A DNA stretch of 64,000 nt from Clostridiaceae bacterium (GTDB lineage: Bacteria > Bacillota > Clostridia > Oscillospirales > QAMX01), in NCBI GenBank assembly GCA_018384365.1, contig JAHAYX010000054.1, positions 1 through 64,000 on the forward strand. The letters are read 5' to 3'. Below are positions 23,820 to 32,397 of the stretch, in pieces; the stretch's first letter is position 1; each line of letters starts with the position of its first letter. The position numbers and the translations under genes are program-made. Under the pieces are notes generated by a model. The model was not told the origin of the DNA. It made no database searches and saw nothing but the letters and a program-made list of their open reading frames with translations.

Positions 23820-23848
23820 TTGACAACGCATGAAAAATTGTCTATAAT
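23820..23848 (+). promoter_or_regulatory. Perfect-consensus promoter of the moxR operon
   Basis: TTGACA (23820-23825), 17-bp spacer, TATAAT (23843-23848). A palindrome GTCAAAAATTTGAC (23811-23824) overlaps the -35; its other half forms TTGACA on the minus strand, with a weak -10 that could serve the Cys-rich gene. Confidence 0.82.
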
Positions 23849-23878
23849 GACCATATACTATCGAAGGCGGTGATCGTG

Positions 23879-24814
23879 ATGGATGTCAAAACTGCTGTGC
23901 TGAAAATGACGGAGAACATTGAAAAAGTATTGGTCGGAAAACGACGTGCTGTGGAACTGGTTCTAACGGCGCTTCTTGCCGGCGGCCATGTCTTGATTGA
24001 GGATGTGCCGGGCGTTGGCAAGACGAGCCTCGCAAATGCCCTTGCCAAGACGATTGACTGCGGCTTTACCCGCATCCAGTTCACGCCGGATACCTTACCG
24101 AGCGACGTGACAGGCGTATCCATTTACAATATGCAAAGCGGCACGTTTGAGTTTTCAAAGGGTGCTGTGATGAATCACATTATCCTGGCGGACGAAATCA
24201 ACCGCACTTCGCCCAAAACGCAGGCAAGCCTGCTGGAGGCTATGGAGGAAGGCCAGGTCACGGTAGACGGCACGACCTACCCGCTGCCCTCGCCTTTCAT
24301 GGTGATTGCCACGCAGAACCCGATTGATTACCTTGGCACTTATAATCTGCCCGAGGCACAACTCGACCGTTTTATGCTGAAGTTTTCCATTGGCTATCCG
24401 GATGCAGTGGATGAACGCGCCATGCTGGCCCGCTATATCTCTGCGCAGCCGCTTAACGAACTGCAGCCCGTGACGGACGGGGACACCATTCTGGCTCTGC
24501 AGAAGGCTGTGCGGGAAGTCAGCGTCCATCCGGATGTGATGGAGTATATCGTTCAGATCGTGGCGGGGACGAGAACGCATCGCTCGCTCTCTCTGGGCGC
24601 AAGCCCGCGTGCCGGCATCGCGCTGGCGCACGCTGCCCAGGCAACGGCCGCAATGCAGGGACGCGATTTTGTCATTCCGGATGATGTGAAAGCAATGGTT
24701 TCGCCTGTCCTCTTCCATCGTCTGGTTCTGACGCCGGAGGCGCGTTTGGAGCATCAGACCACCAAATCCATTCTGGACAGTATTTTGTCCGGAATCAAAG
24801 TCCCGGTGTTTTAA
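23879..24814 (+). CDS. MoxR-family AAA+ ATPase
   Basis: This 311-residue AAA+ protein has Walker A GVGKT near residue 44, Walker B with DEINR near 105, and the family's pre-sensor region EAMEEGQVTVDG. MoxR ATPases act as chaperone-like factors and are nearly always encoded with DUF58 and transglutaminase or VWA proteins, as here. The ATG at 23879 is chosen because AAGGCGG lies about nine bases upstream; GTG at 23870 would abut it. First gene of the moxR-DUF58-transglutaminase operon, 15 bases before the next gene. Confidence 0.93.
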   Translation: MDVKTAVLKMTENIEKVLVGKRRAVELVLTALLAGGHVLIEDVPGVGKTSLANALAKTIDCGFTRIQFTPDTLPSDVTGVSIYNMQSGTFEFSKGAVMNHIILADEINRTSPKTQASLLEAMEEGQVTVDGTTYPLPSPFMVIATQNPIDYLGTYNLPEAQLDRFMLKFSIGYPDAVDERAMLARYISAQPLNELQPVTDGDTILALQKAVREVSVHPDVMEYIVQIVAGTRTHRSLSLGASPRAGIALAHAAQATAAMQGRDFVIPDDVKAMVSPVLFHRLVLTPEARLEHQTTKSILDSILSGIKVPVF

Positions 24815-24829
24815 TGTTGAAGGGTTGGT

Positions 24830-26047
24830 GTGCAAATGCTGCGTAACCGCCTGATTCTGGTGGCTGCAATCCTTGCAGCCGGTGTTTTTGCAAGCTTTTA
24901 TGGGGGCAACATCCCATATGCCCTGTTTTATCTGACACTTTTGATCCCACTGGTATCCCTGCTCTATACGCTGTATGTTTATCTGCGCGTGAAGGTGTAT
25001 CAGATGATTGACAGCGTGGTTTTGGTGAAAGGGGAGTCCTCCGCCTATACCTTCCGCGTGGCAAATGAAGATTTTTTGTCCTATCAAAACCTGAAGATCA
25101 ATTTTTATACGGGAATGTCCTCGGTCGAGGGGGCAGAGCAGCAGATGAGCTATTGCCTGCTGCCGGGAGAAAGCATTTCGATGGAAACGCGTCTGGCCTG
25201 CCATTACAGAGGCATTTACAATGTGGGCGCCCGCTCCATCGAGATCACGGACCTTTTTAACCTGTTTCAGCTTTCCTATCCGATCCGCAGCCGCAACAGC
25301 GTGACGGTTTTACCGCGCAGAGTCCGGCTCTCCTCCTTAAATATCCTGCCGCAGGACGAGGACTCCAAAAATGTGCTGTTCCATACCCGCGCAAAGGCAG
25401 AGGAACTGGACATTGATATGCGTAAATATGTGCCGGGCGACTCCAGACGGCTGGTGCACTGGAAAGCAACGGCCAGACGGGGCGAATTGATGAGCCGTCA
25501 GTACACGGAAACCATGAAGCTGGGCGTTTTACTTTGCATGGACCTCACCCCTACCGGTCTGCGCGACTGGCTGGAACGCGCGGAAAGAGAGGACAAGATC
25601 ATAGAAAGCAGCATTGCCATTGCGGATTATTGCCTTGCGCACCGTATTCCCTGTGACGTTTGGTTTGCTGCGGAAAATGACGTGCAAAAAGCGCCTGCCC
25701 GCACGGCACAGGAAATGGATGCTTTCTATAATCTGTGCGGCCGGCTTGCCTTTACCGCCAAGGAGGGCGCCGGTAAGGTAATCAGCCGCTCGCTGGAGCA
25801 GCAGGTGGGTGCGTATCGTTATCTGGTGATCACGCATACGCTGGACGGTGACCTGTACAGCGCTTCCGTGAAAGCTGCGGCGCGCGGAAATGAAGTGGCT
25901 GTTGTGCTGATGTGCGATGCCCTGACGGAGGAACAGCAAAGGATCCGTACATACATGAACGAGGCATCCATCCGGGTCGTTCAGATCCAGCACGACCGGG
26001 ATTTTGCGGATGCTTTTGAACAGACGGGGACGGGAGGTGCCGTATGA
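24830..26047 (+). CDS. DUF58 family membrane protein
   Basis: This protein of about 405 residues has two N-terminal membrane helices (about 6-46), a beta-rich middle region and the DUF58 domain, with its hallmark VHWKATARRGELMSRQY near residues 205-220 and a VWA-like fold after it (LCMDLTPTG). The start is GTG at 24830, five bases after GAAGGG, though ATG at 24836 is possible. It is co-transcribed with moxR and overlaps the transglutaminase gene by four bases. The exact role of this gene set is not established; envelope-related assembly or stress is usually proposed. Confidence 0.9.
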   Translation: MQMLRNRLILVAAILAAGVFASFYGGNIPYALFYLTLLIPLVSLLYTLYVYLRVKVYQMIDSVVLVKGESSAYTFRVANEDFLSYQNLKINFYTGMSSVEGAEQQMSYCLLPGESISMETRLACHYRGIYNVGARSIEITDLFNLFQLSYPIRSRNSVTVLPRRVRLSSLNILPQDEDSKNVLFHTRAKAEELDIDMRKYVPGDSRRLVHWKATARRGELMSRQYTETMKLGVLLCMDLTPTGLRDWLERAEREDKIIESSIAIADYCLAHRIPCDVWFAAENDVQKAPARTAQEMDAFYNLCGRLAFTAKEGAGKVISRSLEQQVGAYRYLVITHTLDGDLYSASVKAAARGNEVAVVLMCDALTEEQQRIRTYMNEASIRVVQIQHDRDFADAFEQTGTGGAV

Positions 26048-28488
26048 AGTCATCTGAACGGCGCTATGCCATGCTCCTTCGTAATATCACGTCCGTTCTC
26101 ATGGTGTTTGCCGTCACGTCGGCACTGAACACCTATTTCCTGCTGGAAATCAGCCCGCTATTTCTCTGCGTGGCTGCGGTGGCGGCGGACATTCTGTTTT
26201 TGTTCTTCGACCGGTTCAAGAAAAAGAAAGCGTTGTGGATTGCGCTGGCAGTGGTGATTGCAGCCGCCGCGCTGATCATGGAATTGGCGGGCGAATCGGC
26301 CCGTGTGCTGCTGCGGGAAGCCGGAGCGTGGATACGCGGCGCGGCAGACTGGTTTATCCTGCACTGCGCGGGCGATGAGGAGGCTCTTTTTCAGCCGGCC
26401 TTCGCGCTTTTCTTTGCCTGCCTGGGTACCCTGGGCTGCACGGCCCTGTGTTATCCGCTGACGTTTCATCTGTACTCCCGGCTTGCTCTTTCGGCGCTGG
26501 CGCTGGCTGCCGTGATTGTCCTGCCGGTTATGGATATCCCGCTGGGAAAGCTGCCGCTGGCCTGTGTCGGTATCTGCCTGGTGTCGTCCGTGATTGAACT
26601 GGTCAATTTACAGTTCGACCGGCACCGCGTGGAATCCAAGCGCAGTGCGGGACTTTTTCTGTATCCCGTCAGTGTGCTTCTGATTGTGATTGCTGTGCTG
26701 TTGCCCGCCCGGGAAACGCCAATACGCTGGCAGGCGGTGCGAAACCTCCTGAATGAGATCTCCGTGAATATGGAAACGGTGGAGACAACGTTGAAAATTT
26801 GGTTTGGTGCAATCCCGGAGAAATTCAGCGTCACATTCAACGGCATGAGCTTCACGGACGAGGATGGCAGCGTGAACGCGAATGACTATGCCGTTTTTCT
26901 GCGCGTTTCCACCAACAGCAAGACCCGATCCCCGATTTATCTGCGCGGCAGTATCAGCAGTACCTATACCGGTACGGGATGGGAGGATGAATCGGAAAGC
27001 GTCTTTACGGAGCGCGAACCGGAAATTGAGTTTTATGAGACGCTGTACTCCATGCTGCGCTCCGGGCTGATGCCGGAACGCGGGGAGGATATTTATAAAC
27101 GCACGATGCTGACGATCGAGTTTGACGATATCATCACGAAGAGCGTGCTGTACAGTGCGCCGCTCAGCCAGGTGGACACGGACAAAAAAGCGGAGTATTC
27201 GATCTACGGACCCAATCTGCGGTTTCAGAGGATGCAGAAAATCGGCCTTGAATATACCATGTCGTATTTTGAAACCAACTGGGGCAGTCCGACGCTGACG
27301 GAATATCTGCGCAGCCTGACAGGTTTCCGCTATGTGGACGACGATACGGATTTCGACAGCCTGCGTGCCATAAACGGCAGTGCCGTTCGGCCGATGATCC
27401 TGGCACTCAATGAGCCGGATCCGGACTATTTCAACAGCGGGCTCACAGATCGCCTGGCGGAACGTGCGCGCACGATTCGGGAGGTCTATACGCAGCTGCC
27501 GGACGAACTGCCCGAGCGCGTGTACGACCTTGCACGGGAAATAACAAAGGACTGCGAAACGACTTACGATAAAATTCTGGCCATTGAGGACTATTTTCAG
27601 GAGGGCTATACCTATTCGCTGACTCCGCTGGCCTTCCCGGAGGACCGGGACTTCACCGACTGGTTCTTATTTGACGCCGACGAAGGCTACTGCACGTATT
27701 ATGCAACAGCGGCTGCGGTGTTGGCGCGGTGCGTCGGTTTGCCGGCGCGGTATGTCGAAGGCGTAAGCCTTACAGATACGCTGAACTCCCGCGAGGTTGC
27801 AGAGTTGACCAACCAGAACGTGCATGCCTGGGTGGAGGTGTATCTCGAAGGCTATGGCTGGATCCTGATTGAACCGACACCCGGTTCCGGGGCCGGACGC
27901 AACCAGGAATGGGAGCGCAGACTTCCGGTAACAGGTGACGCGAGCAGCTCCATGCCGGAAATGCCGCCGGAGGAACCGCCGGCGGAGATCACGCCTCCGC
28001 CTGAAACAGACGGTCCCAGTGCGGCTGAATTGGCGGCGCTTGCGGCGCTTCGCCGCGCGCAGATGAAGCGCTTCTGGATGTTTATGACGTTGGCGGCTGT
28101 GGGACTCATCCTGGTGCTGGCAGTGACGGCACTGCTGCTCTCACGCAGAGCAAAGACAAAACGGTATAACCGTGCACCGGACAACGAAAAAATCCGGATC
28201 CTGATGCGCGAAATTCTCCGCTGTGTGGCAATTACCGGGATTCACAGGCGGGAGGATGAAACCCTTATAGAGTATGTGCAGCGGGCCGGACTTGGCTTTG
28301 ATTATTCCGACATGAAACTGGCGGATGCAGCCATGCTTTTTATGAAGGTGCGTTATGCGGGGAAAGACGCCACACGCATGGAAGTGCTTGCCATGTACCG
28401 CTATGCACGGGAACTGCGCCGCGAAACACTGCGGCAGCAGAACGTGCTGAAGCGTATGGTTTTTACCGTACAGCAATATGTCCTGTAA
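26044..28488 (+). CDS. Membrane-anchored transglutaminase-like protein
   Basis: This 814-residue protein starts with about five or six membrane helices (residues about 10-220). A large extracellular region contains a transglutaminase-like cysteine-peptidase fold with Cys550 (EGYCTYYA), His594 (HAWVEV) and the acidic residue in WILIEPTPG (about 610). A Pro/Glu-rich stretch (about 640-665), one more membrane helix (about 676-702) and a cytoplasmic DUF4129-like tail follow. Glu in place of Asp in the triad is common in this subfamily. It overlaps the DUF58 gene (ATGA) and closes the operon at a terminator. Substrate is unknown. Confidence 0.92.
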   Translation: MKSSERRYAMLLRNITSVLMVFAVTSALNTYFLLEISPLFLCVAAVAADILFLFFDRFKKKKALWIALAVVIAAAALIMELAGESARVLLREAGAWIRGAADWFILHCAGDEEALFQPAFALFFACLGTLGCTALCYPLTFHLYSRLALSALALAAVIVLPVMDIPLGKLPLACVGICLVSSVIELVNLQFDRHRVESKRSAGLFLYPVSVLLIVIAVLLPARETPIRWQAVRNLLNEISVNMETVETTLKIWFGAIPEKFSVTFNGMSFTDEDGSVNANDYAVFLRVSTNSKTRSPIYLRGSISSTYTGTGWEDESESVFTEREPEIEFYETLYSMLRSGLMPERGEDIYKRTMLTIEFDDIITKSVLYSAPLSQVDTDKKAEYSIYGPNLRFQRMQKIGLEYTMSYFETNWGSPTLTEYLRSLTGFRYVDDDTDFDSLRAINGSAVRPMILALNEPDPDYFNSGLTDRLAERARTIREVYTQLPDELPERVYDLAREITKDCETTYDKILAIEDYFQEGYTYSLTPLAFPEDRDFTDWFLFDADEGYCTYYATAAAVLARCVGLPARYVEGVSLTDTLNSREVAELTNQNVHAWVEVYLEGYGWILIEPTPGSGAGRNQEWERRLPVTGDASSSMPEMPPEEPPAEITPPPETDGPSAAELAALAALRRAQMKRFWMFMTLAAVGLILVLAVTALLLSRRAKTKRYNRAPDNEKIRILMREILRCVAITGIHRREDETLIEYVQRAGLGFDYSDMKLADAAMLFMKVRYAGKDATRMEVLAMYRYARELRRETLRQQNVLKRMVFTVQQYVL

Positions 28489-28518
28489 CGGGGGAATGAC
28501 GGCTTTGTTTTGTATACA

Positions 28519-28562
28519 CGCGGGGAAAACTGTGAGACTTCACAGTTTTCCCCGCGGTTTTT
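28519..28562 (+). terminator. Terminator of the moxR operon
   Basis: A 17-bp perfect stem (28519-28535 and 28540-28556) is followed by GTTTTT. Confidence 0.88.
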
Positions 28563-28644
28563 CGCCAGATTATCAATGGATTTTGCTCCGGTGCGGTGGT
28601 ATACTTGCTTTGCTGCAGCAGAAAAGGAATGAAAAGGTGAAAAA

Positions 28645-29385
28645 ATGAGCGAAATGGAACTGTTCAGAGCACAATTGGCTGATTTAGGTGTGCAAAACGG
28701 GGATGTTGTGCTGGTACATTCCTCGATGAAAGCACTGGGAACGCGGCGCACACCGGAAGAGGTGATTGCGGATTTGCAGGCTGCAGTAGGGGAGGAGGGA
28801 ACGCTTTTGTTCCCTGCGCTGACCTATGACAACGTGACGGCAGAGCAGCCGGTTTTTTCGAGTGAGGAGACAGAACCGTGCATTGGTCTGCTGCCGCGGG
28901 TTTTTATGCGGCTGCCGGGCGTCATGCGCAGCGAAAACCCCACACATTCCGTCTGCGCACGCGGGCGGTTGGCCAGGGAACTGACCAGCCTGCACGAGAA
29001 GGATGATACAGCGGTCGGTCCACATTCGCCGTTTATGCTGCTGCCCCTGTATGCGGGAAAGCTCCTCTTTCTGGGTGACGTTCTGGATGCCTGCACGTTT
29101 ATGCATGGCGTTGAGGATATCGTCCGTGCGCCGTATCTGCGTGATGTACCGGAACGGTATGTGGTAAACGGCAAGGAGCGAATCTACTGCCGTCGTGACA
29201 ACTATGGCTGGGGCTCGGAATTCGGGCGTATTGCCGATATTTTATCGGAACCGGATCTCCGAAAAGGCAAGGTGGGAGCGGCCAATGCGTATCTGGTTGA
29301 TACGCGCGCCCTGCTTGCCGCGGCTATTTCTCGTATGCGAGAGGATCCCTATGCGTTTGTAACGGATATTTCGCGTTGGCTCTGA
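28645..29385 (+). CDS. AAC(3)/YokD-family N-acetyltransferase
   Basis: This 246-residue protein belongs to the acetyl-CoA-dependent aminoglycoside 3-N-acetyltransferase (AAC(3)) family. It shows the opening VLVHSSMKALG, the phosphopantetheine-binding region GTLLFPALTYD, NPTHSVCARG and the PHSPF segment. Chromosomal members such as YokD often lack strong aminoglycoside activity, so resistance should not be assumed. AAAAGGTG precedes the ATG. It is monocistronic, with a bidirectional terminator shared with the converging GntR operon. Base composition resembles the neighbourhood, so there is no sign of recent transfer. Confidence 0.88.
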   Translation: MSEMELFRAQLADLGVQNGDVVLVHSSMKALGTRRTPEEVIADLQAAVGEEGTLLFPALTYDNVTAEQPVFSSEETEPCIGLLPRVFMRLPGVMRSENPTHSVCARGRLARELTSLHEKDDTAVGPHSPFMLLPLYAGKLLFLGDVLDACTFMHGVEDIVRAPYLRDVPERYVVNGKERIYCRRDNYGWGSEFGRIADILSEPDLRKGKVGAANAYLVDTRALLAAAISRMREDPYAFVTDISRWL

Positions 29386-29399
29386 ATACGCGAGATACG

Positions 29400-29432
29400 A
29401 AAAGCCGCGTCCTTCGGGACGCGGCTTTTTCT
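29400..29432. terminator. Bidirectional terminator after the acetyltransferase gene
   Basis: A 12-bp stem AAAGCCGCGTCC/GGACGCGGCTTT with loop TTCG has A and T runs on both sides. Confidence 0.88.
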
Positions 29433-29458
29433 GTCGATAGATGGCGGACAGGAAGCCT

Positions 29459-29854
29459 TTATCCGGCAAACTGCCGGGCAAATACGGAGAGTTTTTCGGT
29501 GTGAGCGGGGTCGGCGGAGCAGGAGAGACCATCCAGAGAGATAAAACCGTCGTAGACGGCGAGATGATATTCTTTCCCGTCCTGCATGAAGATGGAATAG
29601 GCAGCGAGCAGTGTGCCATCCGCATCGATATGACGGTACACGATCATGTCACGCAGCAGACCGGCGAGCGCCCGGAGCGATTCCGGGTCGGAAACCGTGG
29701 CCGAGACGCCGACTGCCGTTTCCACTTCAAAAGCGGCTATGGTTTCTTCCGTCAGACGCTGAAAGGGCCGCTGCGGCTGATCCGTCGAGAGGACGATGAC
29801 AATACACAGAAGGCAGGCCAGCGCCGAAAGCAGCAATCTTGTTCGCGTACTCAT
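29459..29854 (-). CDS. Small exported or membrane-anchored protein of unknown function
   Basis: This 131-residue protein has an N-terminal hydrophobic segment (about 6-22, after MSTRTR) and a soluble remainder without motifs I recognise. The segment may be a signal anchor. It overlaps the end of the GntR regulator gene by four bases (ATGA) with GAGGT as SD, so it is translationally coupled to that regulator. The soluble part mixes helices and strands (for example DGKEYHLAVYDGFISLDG), resembling a compact alpha/beta domain. No function can be assigned. Confidence 0.75.
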   Translation of the reverse strand: MSTRTRLLLSALACLLCIVIVLSTDQPQRPFQRLTEETIAAFEVETAVGVSATVSDPESLRALAGLLRDMIVYRHIDADGTLLAAYSIFMQDGKEYHLAVYDGFISLDGLSCSADPAHTEKLSVFARQFAG

Positions 29855-30519
29855 CCGTTTACCTCACCCAGATTTCCGGCAACATTCTCGCGCGCCATCG
29901 CAATGTGCAGCTCCGTCAGACGCTCTGCTTCGTCGGGGTCGTGGGAGGCAATAGCCTCCAAAATGGCGCGGTGCTCCTCCACGGAAAGGCGGGCGCGGCC
30001 GGCCGTTTTGAAGGAAAGCTCGCGTGCCTTCTGAATGTAGTGATGGAAGCCGGAGAGCGTGTGGCGCAGAGGACGGGAACGGCAGGCTTCAAATATAATT
30101 TCATGAAAGCGGGTGTCCAGATTCCAGACCTGCATGGCGTCGCTGCGGCTGACATAAAATGTCTGTAACTCCACGACTTCGCGCAGCGCATCCAGCTCTT
30201 CATCGGTGATATTGGTGGCGGCCCAGCGGGCTGCTAACGATTCGATTTTCATTCGGATGGAATAAATATCCAAAATATCCTTGGCGGAAACGCCAATGAC
30301 CACAGCTCCCTTGTTTGGGATGGTTTTGACAAGCCCCTCCAGTTCCAGCTGCCGCAGGGCCTCCCGTACAGGCGTACGGCTGACGCCAAGCTCCGCAGAG
30401 AGCCGCTGCTCGATCAGGCTGTCACCTGGCGCGAAGTTTCCGTTCAAAATTGCTTGTTCCAGTTCTTTAAAGACGTTTGCACGCAGGGAATTGTTGTCCT
30501 GTATCTCTAATTTTTGCAT
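29851..30519 (-). CDS. GntR-family (FCD subfamily) transcriptional regulator
   Basis: This 222-residue regulator has an N-terminal winged helix (about 10-72, with LSAELGVSRTPVREALRQLELEGLV) and a C-terminal all-helical FCD ligand domain. The candidate metal/ligand residues are visible as D and H in DTRFHEI, H in EEHRAIL and H in ELHIAMA. FCD regulators respond to carboxylates such as lactate, pyruvate, gluconate or sugar acids. The ATG at 30519 follows AGAGGTGA. A TTGTACAA palindrome over its own -10 box suggests autorepression. The only co-transcribed gene is a small exported protein, so its metabolic target is not evident. Confidence 0.92.
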   Translation of the reverse strand: MQKLEIQDNNSLRANVFKELEQAILNGNFAPGDSLIEQRLSAELGVSRTPVREALRQLELEGLVKTIPNKGAVVIGVSAKDILDIYSIRMKIESLAARWAATNITDEELDALREVVELQTFYVSRSDAMQVWNLDTRFHEIIFEACRSRPLRHTLSGFHHYIQKARELSFKTAGRARLSVEEHRAILEAIASHDPDEAERLTELHIAMARENVAGNLGEVNG

Positions 30520-30544
30520 GAAACTCACCTCTCAAGCTGCCCCT

Positions 30545-30573
30545 ATTGTACAACAGCGGCAGGTTGATTGCAA
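30545..30573 (-). promoter_or_regulatory. Promoter and probable autoregulatory operator of the GntR gene
   Basis: Minus-strand TTGCAA (30568-30573), 17-bp spacer, TACAAT (30545-30550). The palindrome TTGTACAA (30546-30553) overlaps the -10 and resembles half-site arrangements bound by FCD-type GntR proteins. Confidence 0.7.
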
Positions 30574-30783
30574 GGGGGTACCGCTTATGACGGGAAGCGT
30601 GATGGAAGGCAGCAGAGTTTTGAAACTGGACATTCACGCCCTTTTCCGGCAGGTTATGCACTTTCCGGAACGGGGCTTTTGGCGCGGAAAACGAAAATTC
30701 CATTTCCTTTGGCCGGTTTCATTTTATCATACGGCGACACGGCCCGCAATGAAAAATGCTGCGGGAAGATAGACCTCCGATGC

Positions 30784-30812
30784 TTGCATTGTTCGACACG
30801 GAATGATATAAT
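30784..30812 (+). promoter_or_regulatory. Promoter of the DUF1846 gene
   Basis: TTGCAT (30784-30789), 17-bp spacer, TATAAT (30807-30812). Confidence 0.8.
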
Positions 30813-30851
30813 AGGGGCGTTTGTAAAATCGAAAGAAAGGAATTATGAACC

Positions 30852-32336
30852 ATGCGTGTCGGATTTGATCGGGATCTTTACATCAAGACGCAAACGGAGC
30901 ATATTTTAGAGAGAATCAAGCAGTTTGATAACAAACTGTATCTGGAATTCGGCGGAAAGCTGTTCGATGACTATCATGCGTCGCGCGTACTGCCGGGTTT
31001 CGATGTCAACGCAAAAGTGAAGCTTTTGCAGGGCTTTTCCGATATGGCGGAGATTGTTTTCTGCATCAATGCTTCGTCAATCGCAAAGAACAAGATCCGC
31101 GCGGACTTTGGCATCACCTATGACCAGGACCTCCTGCGCACCATTGATGCGCTGCGTGACCTGGGTCTTTCGGTGAACTCCGTCGTGATCACGCAGTATG
31201 CTGATCAGCCCGGCGCCATCGCGTTCCGCAATATGCTGGAGCAGCGGGGCATCAAGACATATAAGCATTACCCGATCAAGGGCTATCCGACCGATGTAAA
31301 TCTGATTGTCAGCGAAAACGGCTATGGCGCGAATGATTATATCGAAACAACGCGTCCGCTGGTTGTCGTCACGGCCCCCGGCCCGAACTCCGGCAAGCTG
31401 GCCACCTGTCTTTCTCAGCTTTATCACGAAAGTAAACTTGGCATCCGTGCAGGTTATGCCAAGTTTGAAACCTTCCCGATCTGGAATCTGCCGCTGAAGC
31501 ACCCGGTTAACCTTGCTTATGAGGCGGCAACCGCCGATTTGCGCGACGTCAACATGATCGACCCCTTCCATATGGATGCCTATGGCGAAACAACGGTGAA
31601 TTATAACCGCGATATCGAAGGGTTCCCGATTGTCAATACGATCCTGACCCGCATCATGAATAAAACCATTTATAAATCGCCGACGGACATGGGCGTGAAT
31701 ATGGCGGGATACTGCATTACGGATGATGAAGCCGTGCGCGAAGCCGCAACACAGGAAATCGTGCGCCGGTATTACCATGCATGGTGCGAGTGCCGTCTGG
31801 GCCGCGAAGAGCCGGATACGGCGCACCGGATTGAAACGCTGCTCTCGCAGCTGAATGCGGATGTGGAAACCGTCCGGCGCGTGGTGCGGCCGGCCAAACA
31901 AAAGGCGGCGGCAAGCGGTTCGGCCGCCATGGCGATTGAATTGCCGGATGGTAAAATTGTGACAGGACGCTCGCAGCACCTGATGAATGCGGCCTCCAGC
32001 GCAACGATCAACGCGATCAAGACCCTTGCAGGTATCTCGGACGAGGTACATTTGATGTCTCCGGTGATTCTGGAGCCGATCCTGAAAATGAAACGGGAAA
32101 TGCTTGGACGCCGGAACCCGACGCTGAATCTGGAGGAAGTGCTGATCGCGCTCTCCATCTGCGCGGCAACGAACCCGACCGCGGAACTGGCGCTTTCCAA
32201 GCTGGCTTACCTGAAAAACTGCGAGGCGCACACATCCTATATTCTCTCGGAACCGGATGCAGGCATCCTGCGCCGTCTGGGCCTGAATGTGACCAGCGAG
32301 CCGGTATTTGAGACAAATGCGCTCTTCCACGATTAA
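30852..32336 (+). CDS. DUF1846 (UPF0371) family protein
   Basis: This 494-residue cytoplasmic protein matches the DUF1846 family in length and in the segments YLEFGGKLFDDYHASRVLPGF and VVTAPGPNSGKLATCLSQLYH. The latter resembles a phosphate-binding loop of P-loop type (GPNSGKL, about residue 174). The biochemical function of the family is not established to my knowledge. AAGGA lies 10 bases before the ATG. It is a single-gene unit between its own promoter and a bidirectional terminator, and its sequence looks well conserved and highly expressed. Confidence 0.9.
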   Translation: MRVGFDRDLYIKTQTEHILERIKQFDNKLYLEFGGKLFDDYHASRVLPGFDVNAKVKLLQGFSDMAEIVFCINASSIAKNKIRADFGITYDQDLLRTIDALRDLGLSVNSVVITQYADQPGAIAFRNMLEQRGIKTYKHYPIKGYPTDVNLIVSENGYGANDYIETTRPLVVVTAPGPNSGKLATCLSQLYHESKLGIRAGYAKFETFPIWNLPLKHPVNLAYEAATADLRDVNMIDPFHMDAYGETTVNYNRDIEGFPIVNTILTRIMNKTIYKSPTDMGVNMAGYCITDDEAVREAATQEIVRRYYHAWCECRLGREEPDTAHRIETLLSQLNADVETVRRVVRPAKQKAAASGSAAMAIELPDGKIVTGRSQHLMNAASSATINAIKTLAGISDEVHLMSPVILEPILKMKREMLGRRNPTLNLEEVLIALSICAATNPTAELALSKLAYLKNCEAHTSYILSEPDAGILRRLGLNVTSEPVFETNALFHD

Positions 32337-32348
32337 CGAAAATAGCAA

Positions 32349-32388
32349 GAAAAGCCCCCTGACAGGAGATCCTGCCAGGGGGCTTTTG
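32349..32388. terminator. Bidirectional terminator between the DUF1846 and AEC genes
   Basis: A 12-bp stem AAAAGCCCCCTG/CAGGGGGCTTTT with a secondary stem CAGGA/TCCTG in the loop serves two convergent genes. Confidence 0.88.
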
Positions 32389-32397
32389 TTAACCGGA

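Larger units (their letters stand above)
30520..30851. other. Intergenic region between divergent GntR and DUF1846 genes
   Basis: This 332-bp gap contains the two divergent promoters (30545-30573 and 30784-30812) and a short hairpin CCCGCA/TGCGGG near 30752-30771. The stretch 30580-30750 holds no gene, repeat or motif that I could support. Confidence 0.6.

Noticed and set aside
23548-23873. Plus-strand frames opposite the Cys-rich gene
   Set aside because: They lack an SD sequence, and the longer of them runs through the moxR promoter; the minus-strand gene has both SD and terminator.
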